DNA of 64,000 nt from Gracilaria domingensis (GCA_022539475.1 VCMS01000124.1:62001-126000), one strand, 5' to 3'; shown: positions 44,261-54,741, counted from the first letter of the stretch. The notes: generated by a model not told the origin, from the sequence alone. Made by a program: numbers and translations.

Positions 44261-46410
44261 TCAGATATTGAGATACGCAGGTTCCTCGCTGCGAGGCGCC
44301 AGAAAGACTGCTTCTATCTGTTTCTTGTGTCTGCCGGTTGCACTTGCGTATTCTATGGCTTGCTCCTTGTCGATCTGCTGTACATGCTCGATCAGTTTGT
44401 TCATTAGCCTATCTCGTGTAATTTCAACGCTCTGTATTTTATCCGCCGGATCTCTTGTACATTGCTCGGGATCGTGTAGCTCTTTAAACACTGCGATAAT
44501 TGCGTTGGCCACATCTGGAGCATATTTAGTAATGGTCTTCTTTCTCTCCGCTGCATCTTTCTGCGCTGCGCCTCGCACCAGTTTTGTCTTGAGTTGCAAG
44601 CAACACTGTGATATGGCGCGCTTTACACAGGTTTTGATGGCGTCGGAATCGTCGCCTTTGTACTTCTTTCCAGTGCCCTTCAACGGGATCTTGGTAGAAA
44701 CGATGCTGCAAATCACACCAATGCGATCGGTCGTAGGAGAGATCTTGTAGTTGTTCCAGCGTATCGAGTCGCGTGCAGTCTTGGTGACAACGTCATTGCC
44801 AGCCTCGAATAAGAGCGGGATGCGGTTGGCAAAGCGGGAGATGTTGATGCCCGGCTTCATTCCAGAACCACCCAGCGCGACGCCGGCCTCCACAATAAAC
44901 GGGTGCCCCTCAAACACATCTGCTGGCTCTGCGTGCGTGGCAACCAGATTGGGCTTGAACTCTTTGGTGAGGTCCAGACACAAGTTGTACTCACCGGCCG
45001 CCGAAAGAAAAGAGCCGTTGGCCTTTTCGAAGCGCGCGGCGTGCAACAAGGCGTCGATCTGTCGGGTGCGGTTGAGGTTGAGGTCGTTGGCGGTCATGTG
45101 GGTGGTGAAATCGGCGCCCAGCCCGTTGATAAGGCGCACGGCCAGCGTGCGCCGAATGGCTTCAAACTGCGAAGAAAGAAAGCGCACAAGGGTGGTGGAC
45201 GGTTTGATCTGCTCGATCAACTGCTTTAGAATGAGCTGATTGACGGACGAGGGGTGATGCTTGATTTAGCGCGGCGGGGGCGGCATGTGATCGGTGCGGC
45301 AGGAGAAGATGGCCTCAAAGTCCTTGGCACTGGAGGCATCAAGCTCGGAGTGAAACTTGAAGCGAAACTGCGCGTAGGGCGTGATGACGGCCATCTGGCG
45401 CATGTTGGTGAGAATCTTGGAGCGATAGGTGCTCCAGTTGCTCTCGATGGTGACTGACACTGTTGTGCCACGCCATTTGCGTGCGTTATCGGACTGGGTG
45501 TGCTTGATGACAGTGAGCAAATTGTTGGTGATGTAAATGTCGAGCACGCATTCGCTGATCGGGCAGTGTTGCTGCGCTGTGGTGCTGTGCACCGGTAGGT
45601 TGGTACTCATCTTGGCCCAGATGAGCGTCATCTTGGAACCGAGCCCCAATTTACCGTGCGCCTGCCGCACGCAGTACTTGGTGCCCCCCAGGACGCGCTC
45701 CATCATCTTGGGCACGTCGCCGTGCGCCATGCCGCAGCCGTTGTCTTGCACGGTGACGCGGAAGACATCGCTGCCTAGCTGCCACGGGGGCTTCTTCGGC
45801 GCGGCGGGCTGCTGCTGCTGCACAGCGTGCTGCGTGGCGCTGTGGGGTGCACTGTTTGCGGCACGCTTCGCAAGGCGCTTCTCCTTGCCCTCGCGGAGCC
45901 TGCGCTCTTTGACACTCTCCACGTCCTTGTACAGCGAGTGGTCGGCGCGCGCGCGCACGGAGTTCATGCCCAGCATGGCGCGGAAGCGGTGTCAGTAGTA
46001 CTGCACATTAAGTGGCACCCATTTACATAGATTAGCACCCCTTTAAGCATCTGCTTCTTTCACTATTAAAGCAGTGCTGAGGAGAACCAGACACACAGTC
46101 TTGTTCTCCAACGCCTCACTACGCATTCGCTCTCACAAGCGGTGCGGCAAATGCGCTGCACGGTGAGTGACGCGTTCGGCAGCTGGATGATGGCCTCTGC
46201 GGCGTCGAGGGCGTTTTCTAAGAGCTCGCGGATGGTGGTGTACAGCGACTTGCCGGCGTTGTCGACGCCGGCGATGTTCTTGTTCCCAGCGAAGAACTCG
46301 ACCGGCGACTTGAACTTGAGCTTGGCGTCGGACTTGGGGGTGAGGCGTGCTCGCTTGCGTGGCGCGGAGAGCGCTCGCGCGTGCGCCGGCTTGCGCTTCC
46401 GATGGGGCAT
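44261..46410 (-). pseudogene. TOP6B: DNA topoisomerase VI subunit B, copy 1 (nearly whole, interrupted)
   Basis: Read from the ATG at 46410: a basic leader, then FKSPVEFFAGNKNIAGVDN and TTIRELLENALDA, the Bergerat-fold N box. A 143-bp insert (45993-46135) comes next. The GHKL domain resumes with VTVQDNGCGM, KMMERVLGGTKY and GKLGLGSKM (45976-45266). A TAA after MPPPPR separates it from the transducer/C-terminal part at 45260-44261: GHPFIVEAGVALGG, INISRFANRIPLLFE, VSTKIPLKGTGKKY and KEQAIEYASATGR, all as in plant TOP6B. The intact subunit binds ATP and with TOP6A relieves linked DNA in endoreduplicating plants and algae. The insertion and the single stop suggest a recently dead copy. Confidence 0.9.
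45985..46143. repeat. 143-bp insertion with 8-bp direct repeats in TOP6B copy 1
   Basis: AAGCGGTG occurs at 45985-45992 and 46136-46143. Between them are 143 bases that have no counterpart in TOP6B copy 2, whose protein reads straight across this point. The direct repeat looks like an 8-bp target duplication, as left by hAT or KDZ-type transposons. No clear terminal inverted repeats were seen, so an intron is the alternative. Confidence 0.6.
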
Positions 46411-46939
46411 GGTGGGGAGTGAAACGCTGTAACGTGGGGAGGGAGGGGGAGGGGGTGAGAGGAGCGAGCAAGCAAGCAAGCAAAGGGAGCAACGGAGGAG
46501 CAACGGGGGCCCGGCAGAGGCGGTGGCGGCAGCGGTGGCGGCGCGAGGCGCGAGACGCGAGAAGCGAGACGCGCGCCAAAATGGAGGGAAAAGAATAGGG
46601 AAGGAAGCGCGCAAAGGGAATAGCTGCGCGCGCCACGTCACGGCGGTTCTCGTCATGGCCTACTAGCGACAGCGGCGCGCGCGCACGGCGCCCACGCGCC
46701 GCCGCCGCCGCCACCGGCCGCGCCGCCGCGTCACGCCGCCGCGTCAAGTGCGGCACGCCCCACGTCGCGCGGCGCCTGATTCGTTGTCCGCTGTAATGGG
46801 CGCCTTTCTTCTTTCTCAAACCAACCGCATAAAAGAGCAAAAAAGCCGCGCGTACACCGCCGCCACGTGGCGCGCGCCCGCGCGTCGCGTGCGTGCGCGC
46901 ACCCAAAATCGCGCGCTCGCTGCGCGTGGTGCGCGCGTT
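46411..46939. other. G+C-rich spacer between TOP6B copy 1 and the zinc-finger fragment
   Basis: This probably includes 5' sequence of TOP6B copy 1. Frames are open by composition only. Short GC-rich simple repeats occur near 46470 (GCAA) and 46700 (GCC). Confidence 0.4.
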
Positions 46940-47460
46940 TCAGCGCGTCGCGCGCGTGACGGCGTCGCGTCGGGCGCACCGCGCCGCCACGCTCGACGGC
47001 CCGGCTTGCCCGCGCAGCGTTTCTGCCATCGGCGGCTCGTAGCCCGGTGCGTACGACGCCAGCCAGTGCGGGTGCTGCAGCCCGTAGTGCTGGTTGAGCT
47101 GCTGCTTCTTAGAGAACGGCAGCCCGCAGTGCTCGCAAAAGTACTTTGCCTGCTTCTTGGCGTGTACCGACCGCACGAACGTGTCACACAGCCTGCGTGA
47201 CACGCTCGTTGCAGCCCGGGCTGAGCCCGGCTGCGCAAAACTCTCGTCGCAGTACGGGCAGCGGAACGTGCGCACGTCATCGTGCACGCTAGTGCGGTGC
47301 TGGAGCATATCGATCTTCTCGCCAAACGTCTTGCTGCACATCGGGCACTGAAACGGCCAGCTCTTCTCGTGCGCCACGCGCACGTGCGGGTTCTTATCAC
47401 TCTTCCGTCCGAACTTGGACGAGCACAGTTCGCATGAGAACTTAGCCGACTGGGCCGTGC
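46940..47460 (-). pseudogene. C2H2 zinc-finger protein fragment
   Basis: The minus-strand frame holds CELC...HVRVAH, CPMCSKTF...HRTSVH, CPYCDESF and CEHCGLPF...HYGLQH, three full C2H2 fingers and one (the third) with its His part disturbed. The finger spacing is regular, with typical aromatic and Leu positions. C2H2 fingers bind DNA or RNA. The fragment begins in a Gly/Val-coding triplet tract and has no start codon of its own, being joined directly to the broken end of TOP6B copy 2. That abrupt join suggests two captured pieces fused inside the transposon. The last 40 residues (after PGYEPPMAETLRG) are low-complexity. Confidence 0.72.
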
Positions 47461-47575
47461 CGCCGACGCCGCCGACGCCGCCGACGACGCCGACGCCGCC
47501 GTCGCCGCCGACGACGCCGACGCCGCCGTCGCCGCTGCGTGTGCCGCCACCGCCGCCGCCGGCGGCACGCTGGCG
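47460..47575. repeat. GCC/GAC triplet microsatellite at a gene-fragment junction
   Basis: GCCGCCGAC-type triplets run for about 110 bases exactly between the end of TOP6B copy 2 and the zinc-finger fragment. Such tracts may mark the microhomology where captured pieces were joined. Confidence 0.8.
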
Positions 47576-47595
47576 TGGGCACGTTGTTGGCTATA

Positions 47596-48337
47596 TCAAT
47601 GTCGAGCACACAGTCGATGACAGCGGCGCGCTGCTGCGTGGTGGTGATGTTAACCGGAAGGCTGGTGCTCATCTTGGCCCAGATGAGCGCCATCTTGGAA
47701 CCGAGTCCAAATATTCCGCGAGCCTGTGGCATGCAGTACTTGGTGCGCGTCAGCACGCGGCCCATCATGTTGGGCACCTTATTGTGCGCCATGCCACAGC
47801 CGTTATTCTGCACAGTCACGCGGAACACGTCGTCTGCGCAGCTGTCGCGGCACGTTCTTCGTCACCGTCGCCGTCGTCGAAGGCGGCGGCGGATACGTGG
47901 ACGGCTGCTGCGGGGCGTTGAGCGCGCGTTTCGCCAGACGTTTCTTCTTGGCATCACGTAGGCGGCGCCTCTTGGCGCTCTCCACATCCTTGTACAGCGA
48001 GTGATCAATGCGAACGCGCTCGATGTCTATGCCCACCATCGCACGGAAGCGGAGCGGTGGGATGCGCTGCACATTAAGCGACACGTTGGGAAGCTGGTCG
48101 ACGGCCTCGATAAAGTCGGGCGCGTTCTCCACCAGTTCGCGGATGGTCGTGTACAGTGACTTGCAACGCGTTGTCGAAGCCCGCAACGTTCGTGTTCTCC
48201 GCGAAGAAATCTGCCGGCGACATGAACTTGACCTTCGCATGAGTCGCCGCCGCGCCCGCGGCCGCAGCCAGGCCGCCGCGCGCGGGCTTGCCCGTGCCGT
48301 CGGGTACCGCCACCTGCTTGTGCTCGCGCGGCGCCAT
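47596..48337 (-). pseudogene. TOP6B: DNA topoisomerase VI subunit B, copy 2 (5' half only)
   Basis: Starting at the ATG at 48337 (MAPREHKQ), the frame reads KVKFMSPADFFAENTNVAGFDN, then shifts to KSLYTTIRELVENAPDFIEA and HSLYKDVESAKRRRL, then shifts again to VTVQNNGCGMAHNKVPNM and GIFGLGSKMALIWAKM, ending near DIDIANN. These match copy 1 segment by segment, with clear divergence (for example LLENALDAAEA against LVENAPDFIEA). It is cut before the end of the GHKL domain. At least two frameshifts are present. It is older than copy 1, or from a different paralogue. The N-box change (NALDA to NAPDF) would also harm ATP binding. Confidence 0.88.
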
Positions 48338-48379
48338 GGGGCATATGTACATGGATAGGTTAGTAGTAGGATGGCCAAA

Positions 48380-48696
48380 TTCAGTTCTAATATCCACGTA
48401 GCGCGCTAACCAGTGCGGACTCCGGAACAAGAATGATGATGAACGCAATTTATTCTATACCTCCGTAGATTTATACGGGTCAAAAAAGACAGGTGGCTCC
48501 ATTAGGAGCAGGCCGACGACGGTTTACCGCAAGATTGAACACACAGGAGTATCATGCGCGCATCCAAAGCGTGCACATGTCCTTTCTGAAAAATTGAAAT
48601 TCGTCTAATGTGCATCATCAGGACATCAAAGTGCACGCTAAGGCATCCAACGTGTATCATCTGGACGTTTCTGGAGCATCAAGGTGCCTCTCTGGG
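48380..48696. repeat. Right terminal and subterminal repeat region
   Basis: Read inward on the minus strand, it starts (CC)CAGAGAGGCACCTTGATGC and is followed by GATACAC, GATGCC, GATGTCC, GATGCAC, ACATTAGACG and GGATGCGCGC within 170 bases. These correspond to motifs at the left end, supporting one transposon. Confidence 0.7.
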
Positions 48697-48702
48697 ATCT
48701 CC
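48697..48702. repeat. Candidate target duplication ATCTCC, right copy
   Basis: It matches 21648-21653. Outside it the LTR-element ORF3 resumes. Confidence 0.7.
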
Positions 48703-49034
48703 GGGGTCCGGCGAGAGGTGACCAAACTGAGATACCAGGTAAGAGAATAGGAATAGAACGAACTCTTCATGAATATCTTCAAGTGCGCCATCTTCATAAG
48801 CTTTGAATAGCTTTCTTAGCATGATCGCATTCTCTGGGGTTAGAAATGGTCTTCGAACTTGCAGAAAGGCAAAGCAAATATTACATGAGGCCCATGCAAG
48901 ACAAAACCTCTCGAAAAGTTTATCGGTAATACCATCAAACCAGGTAAGCATCCTAGAACTATACGACTGTAGAACTGACTGGCGTTGTCGAGTTGCAGAT
49001 TGTTCGCGATGTTCGGCTGTCCGTTGTTCGTCAT
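48697..49034 (-). pseudogene. LTR-element ORF3, proximal part (fossil)
   Basis: This small frame lies directly downstream of the chromodomain, on the minus strand. It begins MTNNGQPNI and includes MLTWFDGITD, LAWASCNICF and SQFGHL. It resembles the first half of the sequence at 15434-15949. No known domain is recognised; length would be about 170 aa in all. In this position some chromoviruses and other Ty3/Gypsy elements have an additional gene, but I cannot match it to envelope or any other known one. It is cut by the 27-kb transposon. Confidence 0.75.
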
Positions 49035-49069
49035 TGTTGGTGATGGGTGGTTACTGGGCCCTGGAATGT

Positions 49070-49360
49070 TCAGAAGTTGTGGCTTCTTTTATACTGCTCG
49101 AGGAGGTCAAAACAGTTCTTGAGTACGGATTCAGGGAGCCACATATTTTCGTGATTGGGATAACCAAGCCATTTGACAAGGTATTCTGACTTGCGTTTCC
49201 GTTTTCGATGATTAAGAATTGCTTCCACATCATATTCTTCTGTTCCATCAGATAATTGGATGACTGTTGGCTTGGGCTGTGGTCTTCTGAAGGTATTGTC
49301 TTCATGGTATCTTCTGAGTAGTTGGCAATGAAAGACGTCATGTATTTTTCTCTGCTTCAT
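49070..49360 (-). pseudogene. Chromodomain at the end of pol (fossil)
   Basis: Residues 45-90 read YDVEAILNHRKRKRKSEYLVKW, a family-typical chromodomain ending NMWLPESVL. Preceding residues (HDVFHCQLLRRY) fit the integrase C-terminal region. Chromodomains direct integration to particular chromatin, which places the element among chromoviruses. Confidence 0.88.
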
Positions 49361-49378
49361 GACAGTCCCTATATCAAG

Positions 49379-50134
49379 TCAAAAGGTTACTGGGCTTACT
49401 TGTTCCGTGATTCTGAATGGACCACAGTACTTGATTCCGAGTTTGTTCCGTGGGCATGTTTTGTCCATCTTGAGATTCTTTGTCGATAGCATGACGTAGT
49501 CACCAACTTTTAAGTCGCAAGGCGTTCGTTTCGGATTATAGTAGCTTTCTGAGTACTTGCTTATCTTCCTGATTTGGCTCCTAGCAAGCTTGACAGCATC
49601 TGAAATACTTGTCCGAAACTCAGAGGCGGCTTGATTCTGGGAAGTGATTGCATCCATTGGTAAAACACGTGGTTCTTCTCCGTATGTGAGAAAAAATGGA
49701 GTAAATGACGTGGTAGAATTGACTGAAGAATTGTAAGCAACTTCGAATTGAATGAGGTGCTCATCCCAATTATTCTGCCTGTGGTTGACAAAACATCTGA
49801 TCATCTCTCCAATCTTCTTATTCATTACTTCGGTTTGTCCATCTGTCTGTGGGTGATATGCTGATGATGGCTTTAATTTTGTGCCAAGTGATCTAAATAC
49901 TTCCTTCCAGAACTTACTCATAAATATTGAATCTCTATCGGATACTATTGAATCAGAAAGTCCATGATGACGATAGATATTCTCCAGATATAACTTGGCT
50001 GTTTCTACAGCGGTGGGAATGATGCGTATAAGTTTCGAAAGGCGATCGACTACTACATATATGGCACTGTTTCCAGACTTAGTTCGTGGAAGTGGAGTAA
50101 TGAAATCCATTGTGATCTGAGACCACTTCTTCAA
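49379..50134 (-). pseudogene. Integrase core (fossil)
   Basis: The 251-aa frame has the DDE integrase core: WSQITMDFITPLP, YVVVDRLSKL, IVSDRDSIF and AYHPQTDGQTEVMNK, then the C-terminal YNPKRTPCDLKVGDYVMLS. Order and spacing are as in Ty3/Gypsy pol. Confidence 0.92.
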
Positions 50135-50140
50135 TGGGGG

Positions 50141-52048
50141 TTATAATGGCTGGAGATATCCATGCGGCTTCTTGGTAATTGGCTTCGTCTCTTGACACCT
50201 CTGGCATGTTTTCGTGTAGGTGTATACGTCTTTTCTGAGGGTCTTCCAAAAGTATGATTTCCAAATTCTTCTTAATGTCTTTTTAAATGCCATATGTCCT
50301 GACAAAGGGATATCATGATTCTCAAATAAAATCTTAGTTCTGATTTCTCCGCTCGGTACACACAGCTTATTCTTGAAATAGAGAAGATTACCTTTTCGTT
50401 CAAAGGGGAGTTCAGGGTTCTTGTATGAAGCAAAGAATTCGTTGTCATTCTTGTATCCTTCAGTGAATGCGCGCATATCCTTCTTAGATATTTCACCAAT
50501 AAGAGATAAAGAATTCAACGGGTTGGTTCTGGAGATTGCTTCATCTAATAGAGAGAGGTCACTAACCAGCGGATCTTCAACATGCTTAGGATATCTTGAG
50601 AGAGCATCTGCAACTATGTTGGATTTTCCTTTGATTGGTTCGAAAGTGAAATCAAACTCAACGATCCTTTCGAGCCATCTTACTTGACGTTGGGAAAGAT
50701 TTGGCTGTGTTTGCAGATACTTTAGTGGAAAATGATCTGTACGCACTTTGAAGCGTTGTCCATGTAAGTAGACTCTCCAAACTCTTAACGTGTCTACAAC
50801 TGCAAGAAGTTCTCGCTCGTGGGCGGCGTAGCGTTGCTCAGCTGGATTCAAGGTTCTTGAATGAAATGCAACAGGTCGGGCAATACCGTTTTCTACTTTT
50901 TCCAACACTGCTCCTAGAGCATACTGAGATGCGTCAGTGGTTACGATGATAGGCAGTTTTGGGTCAAAATGACGGAGCACTGGTGTACTTGAAACTGCTT
51001 GTTTCAGATTTTTGAAGGCGTTTTCTTGATCCCCTCCCCACTTGAATGGGTTATTTCCACACAGAGCGGTCAGTGGTTTTGATATTTCGCAGCAGTTCTT
51101 AATAAATCGTCGGTAGTAATTAACAAGTCCAAGAAAAGCTTGAACATCGGTCTTATTCTTCGGTGTTTCCCAATTTGTGATGGCTTTCACTTTTTGTTTC
51201 TCTACTGATATTCCTTCGGGTGTAACCACATGCCCGAGGTATTCAACCTCCTTCTCTAGAAATTCACACTTTGAAAGCTTCCCATACAGCTTGTGTGCAC
51301 GAAGTTCGTGGAATACTTTTCTAATGTGTTCCATATGCTCCTCTACAGTTTTGCTGTAAATAAGAATGTCGTCGAGATACACCAGGACAAATTTATCCAA
51401 ATGATCCTTCAGTACATTGTTCATTAAGCTCATGAAACTTGCGGGTGCGTTGGTGAGGCCGAAAGGTAGGACAAGAAACTCAAAATGACCATATCCAGTT
51501 CTGAAAGCGGTCAGTGGAATGGAGGTATCAGAGACTCGAATTTGGTGGTAACCCCACCTTAAATCGATTTTTGAAAATACTTTTGGGCCACGGAGTTGGT
51601 CAAAAATATCATCAATCCTTGGAATAGGGTAACTATTTTTGATGGTCAACTTATTGAGGGCTCGGTAATCAATGCAAAGTCTTAGGCTCCCATCCTTCTT
51701 TGCTGCGAAAAGAACAGGGGCACCCCAAGGGCTTGAACTAGGTCGAATAAAACCTTGTTCCAAAAGTTCATGGAGTTGCTTCTTTAGCTCTTTCCACTCT
51801 TTATCTGACATTCGATATACGCCTTTCTTCTGAGATGTTGCGTCAGGGGATAACTCGATATGAAAATCTTGTTCTCGGTGAGGGGGTAATCCTTTTGGTA
51901 ATTTCTCTGTAAATAGGTCCTTGTATTCTTCAAGTAGTTCTTTGAGTTTATGATCATTCGCTGGTTCATAGGTTTCTTCTTTTGAAGGCCGAAGTGCTAC
52001 AACAAATACAGGTAGCTTCCTTCGAATTGACTTCTTGATTGTGTTCAC
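50141..52048 (-). pseudogene. Reverse transcriptase, RNase H and integrase zinc domain (fossil)
   Basis: The 635-aa frame holds the RT core ([45 protein letters not shown]), then RNase H ([24 protein letters not shown]) and the integrase HHCC region (GHMAFKKT...CQRCQ). All strongly typical of Ty3/Gypsy. Confidence 0.95.
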
Positions 52049-52162
52049 AGAAATTAACTTCTCGTTCTTCTTAATGTTTGCTTTGATGAAAATGGTTCTG
52101 GAATTGTGAACAAAAGAAATTTCATTGGTTCGGTGGTTTATATAGGGGTTATATTCATATAG

Positions 52163-52705
52163 TCAGTCTTTTCCTAAAATGACGTCATATCCGTATAATG
52201 CACATATTGCGAAGCGTCTCTTTTCTCGTAGTTCTTCAATCTGGATATCTACTCCATCTTCTCGGGTTTCCTGGAGCACAGTAATGGAACCGTTGGCCAT
52301 TTCGGCTTCATAACTAGTGTCAATGGTTGGGATCTTCATGCTTTTGCAGATGGCCTTGGACAAAAAACTGATTTCGGAACCGTTATCGAACAGAGCCGTA
52401 CAATTTCTGCCATTGATGAATACATATGCAAGGAGTAGTCCAACAGAGAAGGTTTCAAATGGTGACGCTAAGCGTGAGGTAAGAAGTTTATGTCTCCCAT
52501 TGCTTGATATTTTTTCCTGGGTACGATGTTTATCTGCAGATTCAATGGGTACGGGGTTTGCTGGCTTAATCAATGGTTGCGTTTCGATGGAATTCAGTGG
52601 GGTGCAATGGTGGTCCGGTGGAACTGACGTGGGTCCTTCAGATGACCCTGGAGTCAGTTCCTCTGGGAGTTTTTGGGCACTGTTTATCGCGTGCCATGTG
52701 TCCAT
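52163..52705 (-). pseudogene. Protease region (fossil)
   Basis: It includes an aspartic-protease-like segment CTALFDNGSEISFLS with following strands ending YDVILGKD, located between gag and RT as expected. Confidence 0.75.
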
Positions 52706-53566
52706 ATTGTCGACAGCGGAAACAGAGTCCCAACTTTCGACAGTTCTCGCGCTCTTCCTTGGTTAACTTCTTCAGCTTTATATTTCCAATATCCATGGGT
52801 ACCGGTCCTTGAGATGATCCAGAGCCGCCAGGTTGCCTGCCAAATCGCGCCTGTCCACCCCTTCGGAAAGCAGATTCCACCCGCTCAGCGTCTTTCATGG
52901 CATTAGTCAAAGATTTGTACTCATTGGTGCAAAGCTCTTTCTAGATGTAACTTTTCAAGCCTCTGGTATATCTGTCGATTTGCTCTTCCATACTGATGTT
53001 GGGGATTTCGAGCACAATCTTGAGGAAGTCTTCATTGAACTGTTGAACATCTTTGTACTGTTTCCACTTGCTTAGTTTGTCCCGAGCAAGTTTCTCTTTG
53101 TTGACAATAGTAAATCGTTTCTGAAGATGTTCAAAGAGTTCCTCAAGGGTGTGCAGCTCCAGTCCATTTCTTGCTGAGCGAGATACCACTCATGAGCAGC
53201 TCCACTGATGTAACTAAGCGCAATCGTTAATGCTTTGTCGTCGGGGGTTCCATCAAGATAATTGCGAATATGAGTGATCCAACTGTCAATGTTTTGCTTT
53301 CCAGTGAACGTTGGGGGCTTGTCGATCTTTGGATTCGTGGCTGGGCTGTCCTTATTGGCTAGGACACTGAGTGAGGTCTCGAGAGCGGATATCTTCGTTT
53401 GCGCTTCTTGCTTCAACAATTCCATCTGAGCCGGTGTTTCATCAAGCGCGCGAGCCATGCTTTGGATCATTTGGCCTGCACGCACCTGTGGGAGTGTGCC
53501 TGGGTTGCCTTGAGGGGTCGTCATGGTATGAGCTGCGCCAACGGAGAACCTTTGAAATTGGCTCAA
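52638..53566 (-). pseudogene. Gag with CCHC zinc knuckle (fossil)
   Basis: Capsid-like stretches (PPTFTGKQNIDSWITHIRNYL; LEELFEHLQKRFTIVN) are followed by the knuckle CFRCRQYGHMARDKQC. It lies in several frames and is broken. Confidence 0.85.
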
Positions 53567-53655
53567 ATCGGGGGGTTGCCAAAATAAATTGTCTAATTTT
53601 TCGAAAAGTGCATATCAAGCCTCGCGCTGCCACTTTAAAAAATTGCAATTTGCAG

Positions 53656-53748
53656 GTTGCAGACAAGCAGTGCCGCGCGCCTGGCCTAGTGGGTAGGCAG
53701 CGCCGGTGCAATTTCAGAGGTTCTAGGTTCGATTCCCTTCGCTGTAAG
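53656..53748 (+). mobile_element. Short tRNA-derived insertion (SINE-like)
   Basis: TGGCCTAGTGGG (53682-53693) fits the pol III A box and GGTTCGATTCC (53726-53736) fits the B box exactly. No cloverleaf can be drawn, so it is not a tRNA gene. The segment is bracketed by TTGCAATTTGCAG (53643-53655) and TTGCAATTGCAG (53749-53760), a probable target duplication. It sits between the zinc-finger frame and gag of the LTR element, on the opposite strand. Confidence 0.65.
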
Positions 53749-53970
53749 TTGCAATTGCAGCCGGAGTGGTTCAATTAAGGTTTCTTCAGTTCAATTACAA
53801 AGCGTCAAGCGACTGGGAAGATAGTAAGCCCTGTACCGCCACTTCTCCCTTGACAATGCTAAGTAATACGAACGTAGCGGAAACTGGAACACAACCACAA
53901 ACGGTAGCTTATAGGGTAGAACAACCGATTCTTGGAAACTTTTGTCAACACAAGGTGTTTACGTTATAAT

Positions 53971-54615
53971 TTACTTGAAATAACGCTGTTGACGTCGGTT
54001 TTCCTTGTTGACAGCTGCTTGGTGCTTGCGTCCACCTCGGTGATCCTCGTAATGCTTCCAATTATTGAACGAGAGTATACCACATTCGTAACAGCCCGGT
54101 GGGGAACGCTTGTTCTGGAGCTTGTTGCGGTGTCGGCTACCAGACAAATGTTCGCGAAGTTGCACTCGGCTATTGAAACGGAGTTCACAGTCGTCACACC
54201 TGGGGGTCTTCAAGCGACGTCGAAGGTTACGTACACGCCGTCGCTTGATTTGATCGGTGGCCACGCGAAGGATATGGATATTAGCCGCGTCGTCTATGCG
54301 GAGCAGATGACGTGGAGTACCCTCGGTAGCCTCGGTAACCGATCGGTTCCTTGAAATCGGATTGCTGTCAACAGGATCGGGTTGTTGACGAGCTGGTGAC
54401 GACGGTGGTGACGGTGTGTATGAAGGTGATGTACTCGGTTCCAAAGTGGACACGGCAGGGGAAACAGGGGTTTCGGTGGTGTTGACAGGGGGTGGCGGCG
54501 GTGGCGGCGGTTCGGTGAATATTTCCGTGTTCGTATAGAACGACGGCGATGATGGCGGTACTTGATATCGGCGTATTGAGCTCACTGGAAACACCCAAAT
54601 TGGGTCAGAAATCAA
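53971..54615 (-). CDS. Zinc-finger frame in the leader of the LTR element
   Basis: The 214-aa frame is Pro/Ser/Thr-rich over residues 1-100, including a run of eight Pro. It then carries two fingers with wide His spacing, CDDCELRFNSRVQLREHLSG...H and CYECGILSFNNWKHYEDHRG...H, similar to matrin/U1-type dsRNA- or DNA-binding fingers. It lies between the 5' LTR and gag, where Ty3/Gypsy elements rarely encode a protein. There is no evident ATG at its start, so it may begin at a later codon or be joined by splicing. Part of the element or an acquired sequence; function unknown. Confidence 0.55.
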   Translation of the reverse strand: MISDPIWVFPVSSIRRYQVPPSSPSFYTNTEIFTEPPPPPPPPVNTTETPVSPAVSTLEPSTSPSYTPSPPSSPARQQPDPVDSNPISRNRSVTEATEGTPRHLLRIDDAANIHILRVATDQIKRRRVRNLRRRLKTPRCDDCELRFNSRVQLREHLSGSRHRNKLQNKRSPPGCYECGILSFNNWKHYEDHRGGRKHQAAVNKENRRQQRYFK

Positions 54616-54727
54616 CAGTCAGTAAAGAGCTGGACGTTTGTGGCTCATCCAAACCTACGGAATTTTGTATAGCAAAATCCACTAGGGCTGGATGGTCACT
54701 CAGTTTCAAATGAGCTCAATACTTACT

Positions 54728-54741
54728 TGCGATGCTACCAA
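54728..54741 (-). promoter_or_regulatory. Primer-binding site of the LTR element
   Basis: One base inside the 5' LTR, on the minus strand, is TGGTAGCA, complementary to the ...TGCTACCA 3' end of initiator methionine tRNA, the most common primer in this group. The match beyond eight bases is weak. Confidence 0.6.

Noticed and set aside
53675-53745. A tRNA gene
   Set aside because: A and B boxes are exact, but the acceptor and T stems do not pair and the segment is flanked by a target duplication; a tRNA-derived insertion fits better.
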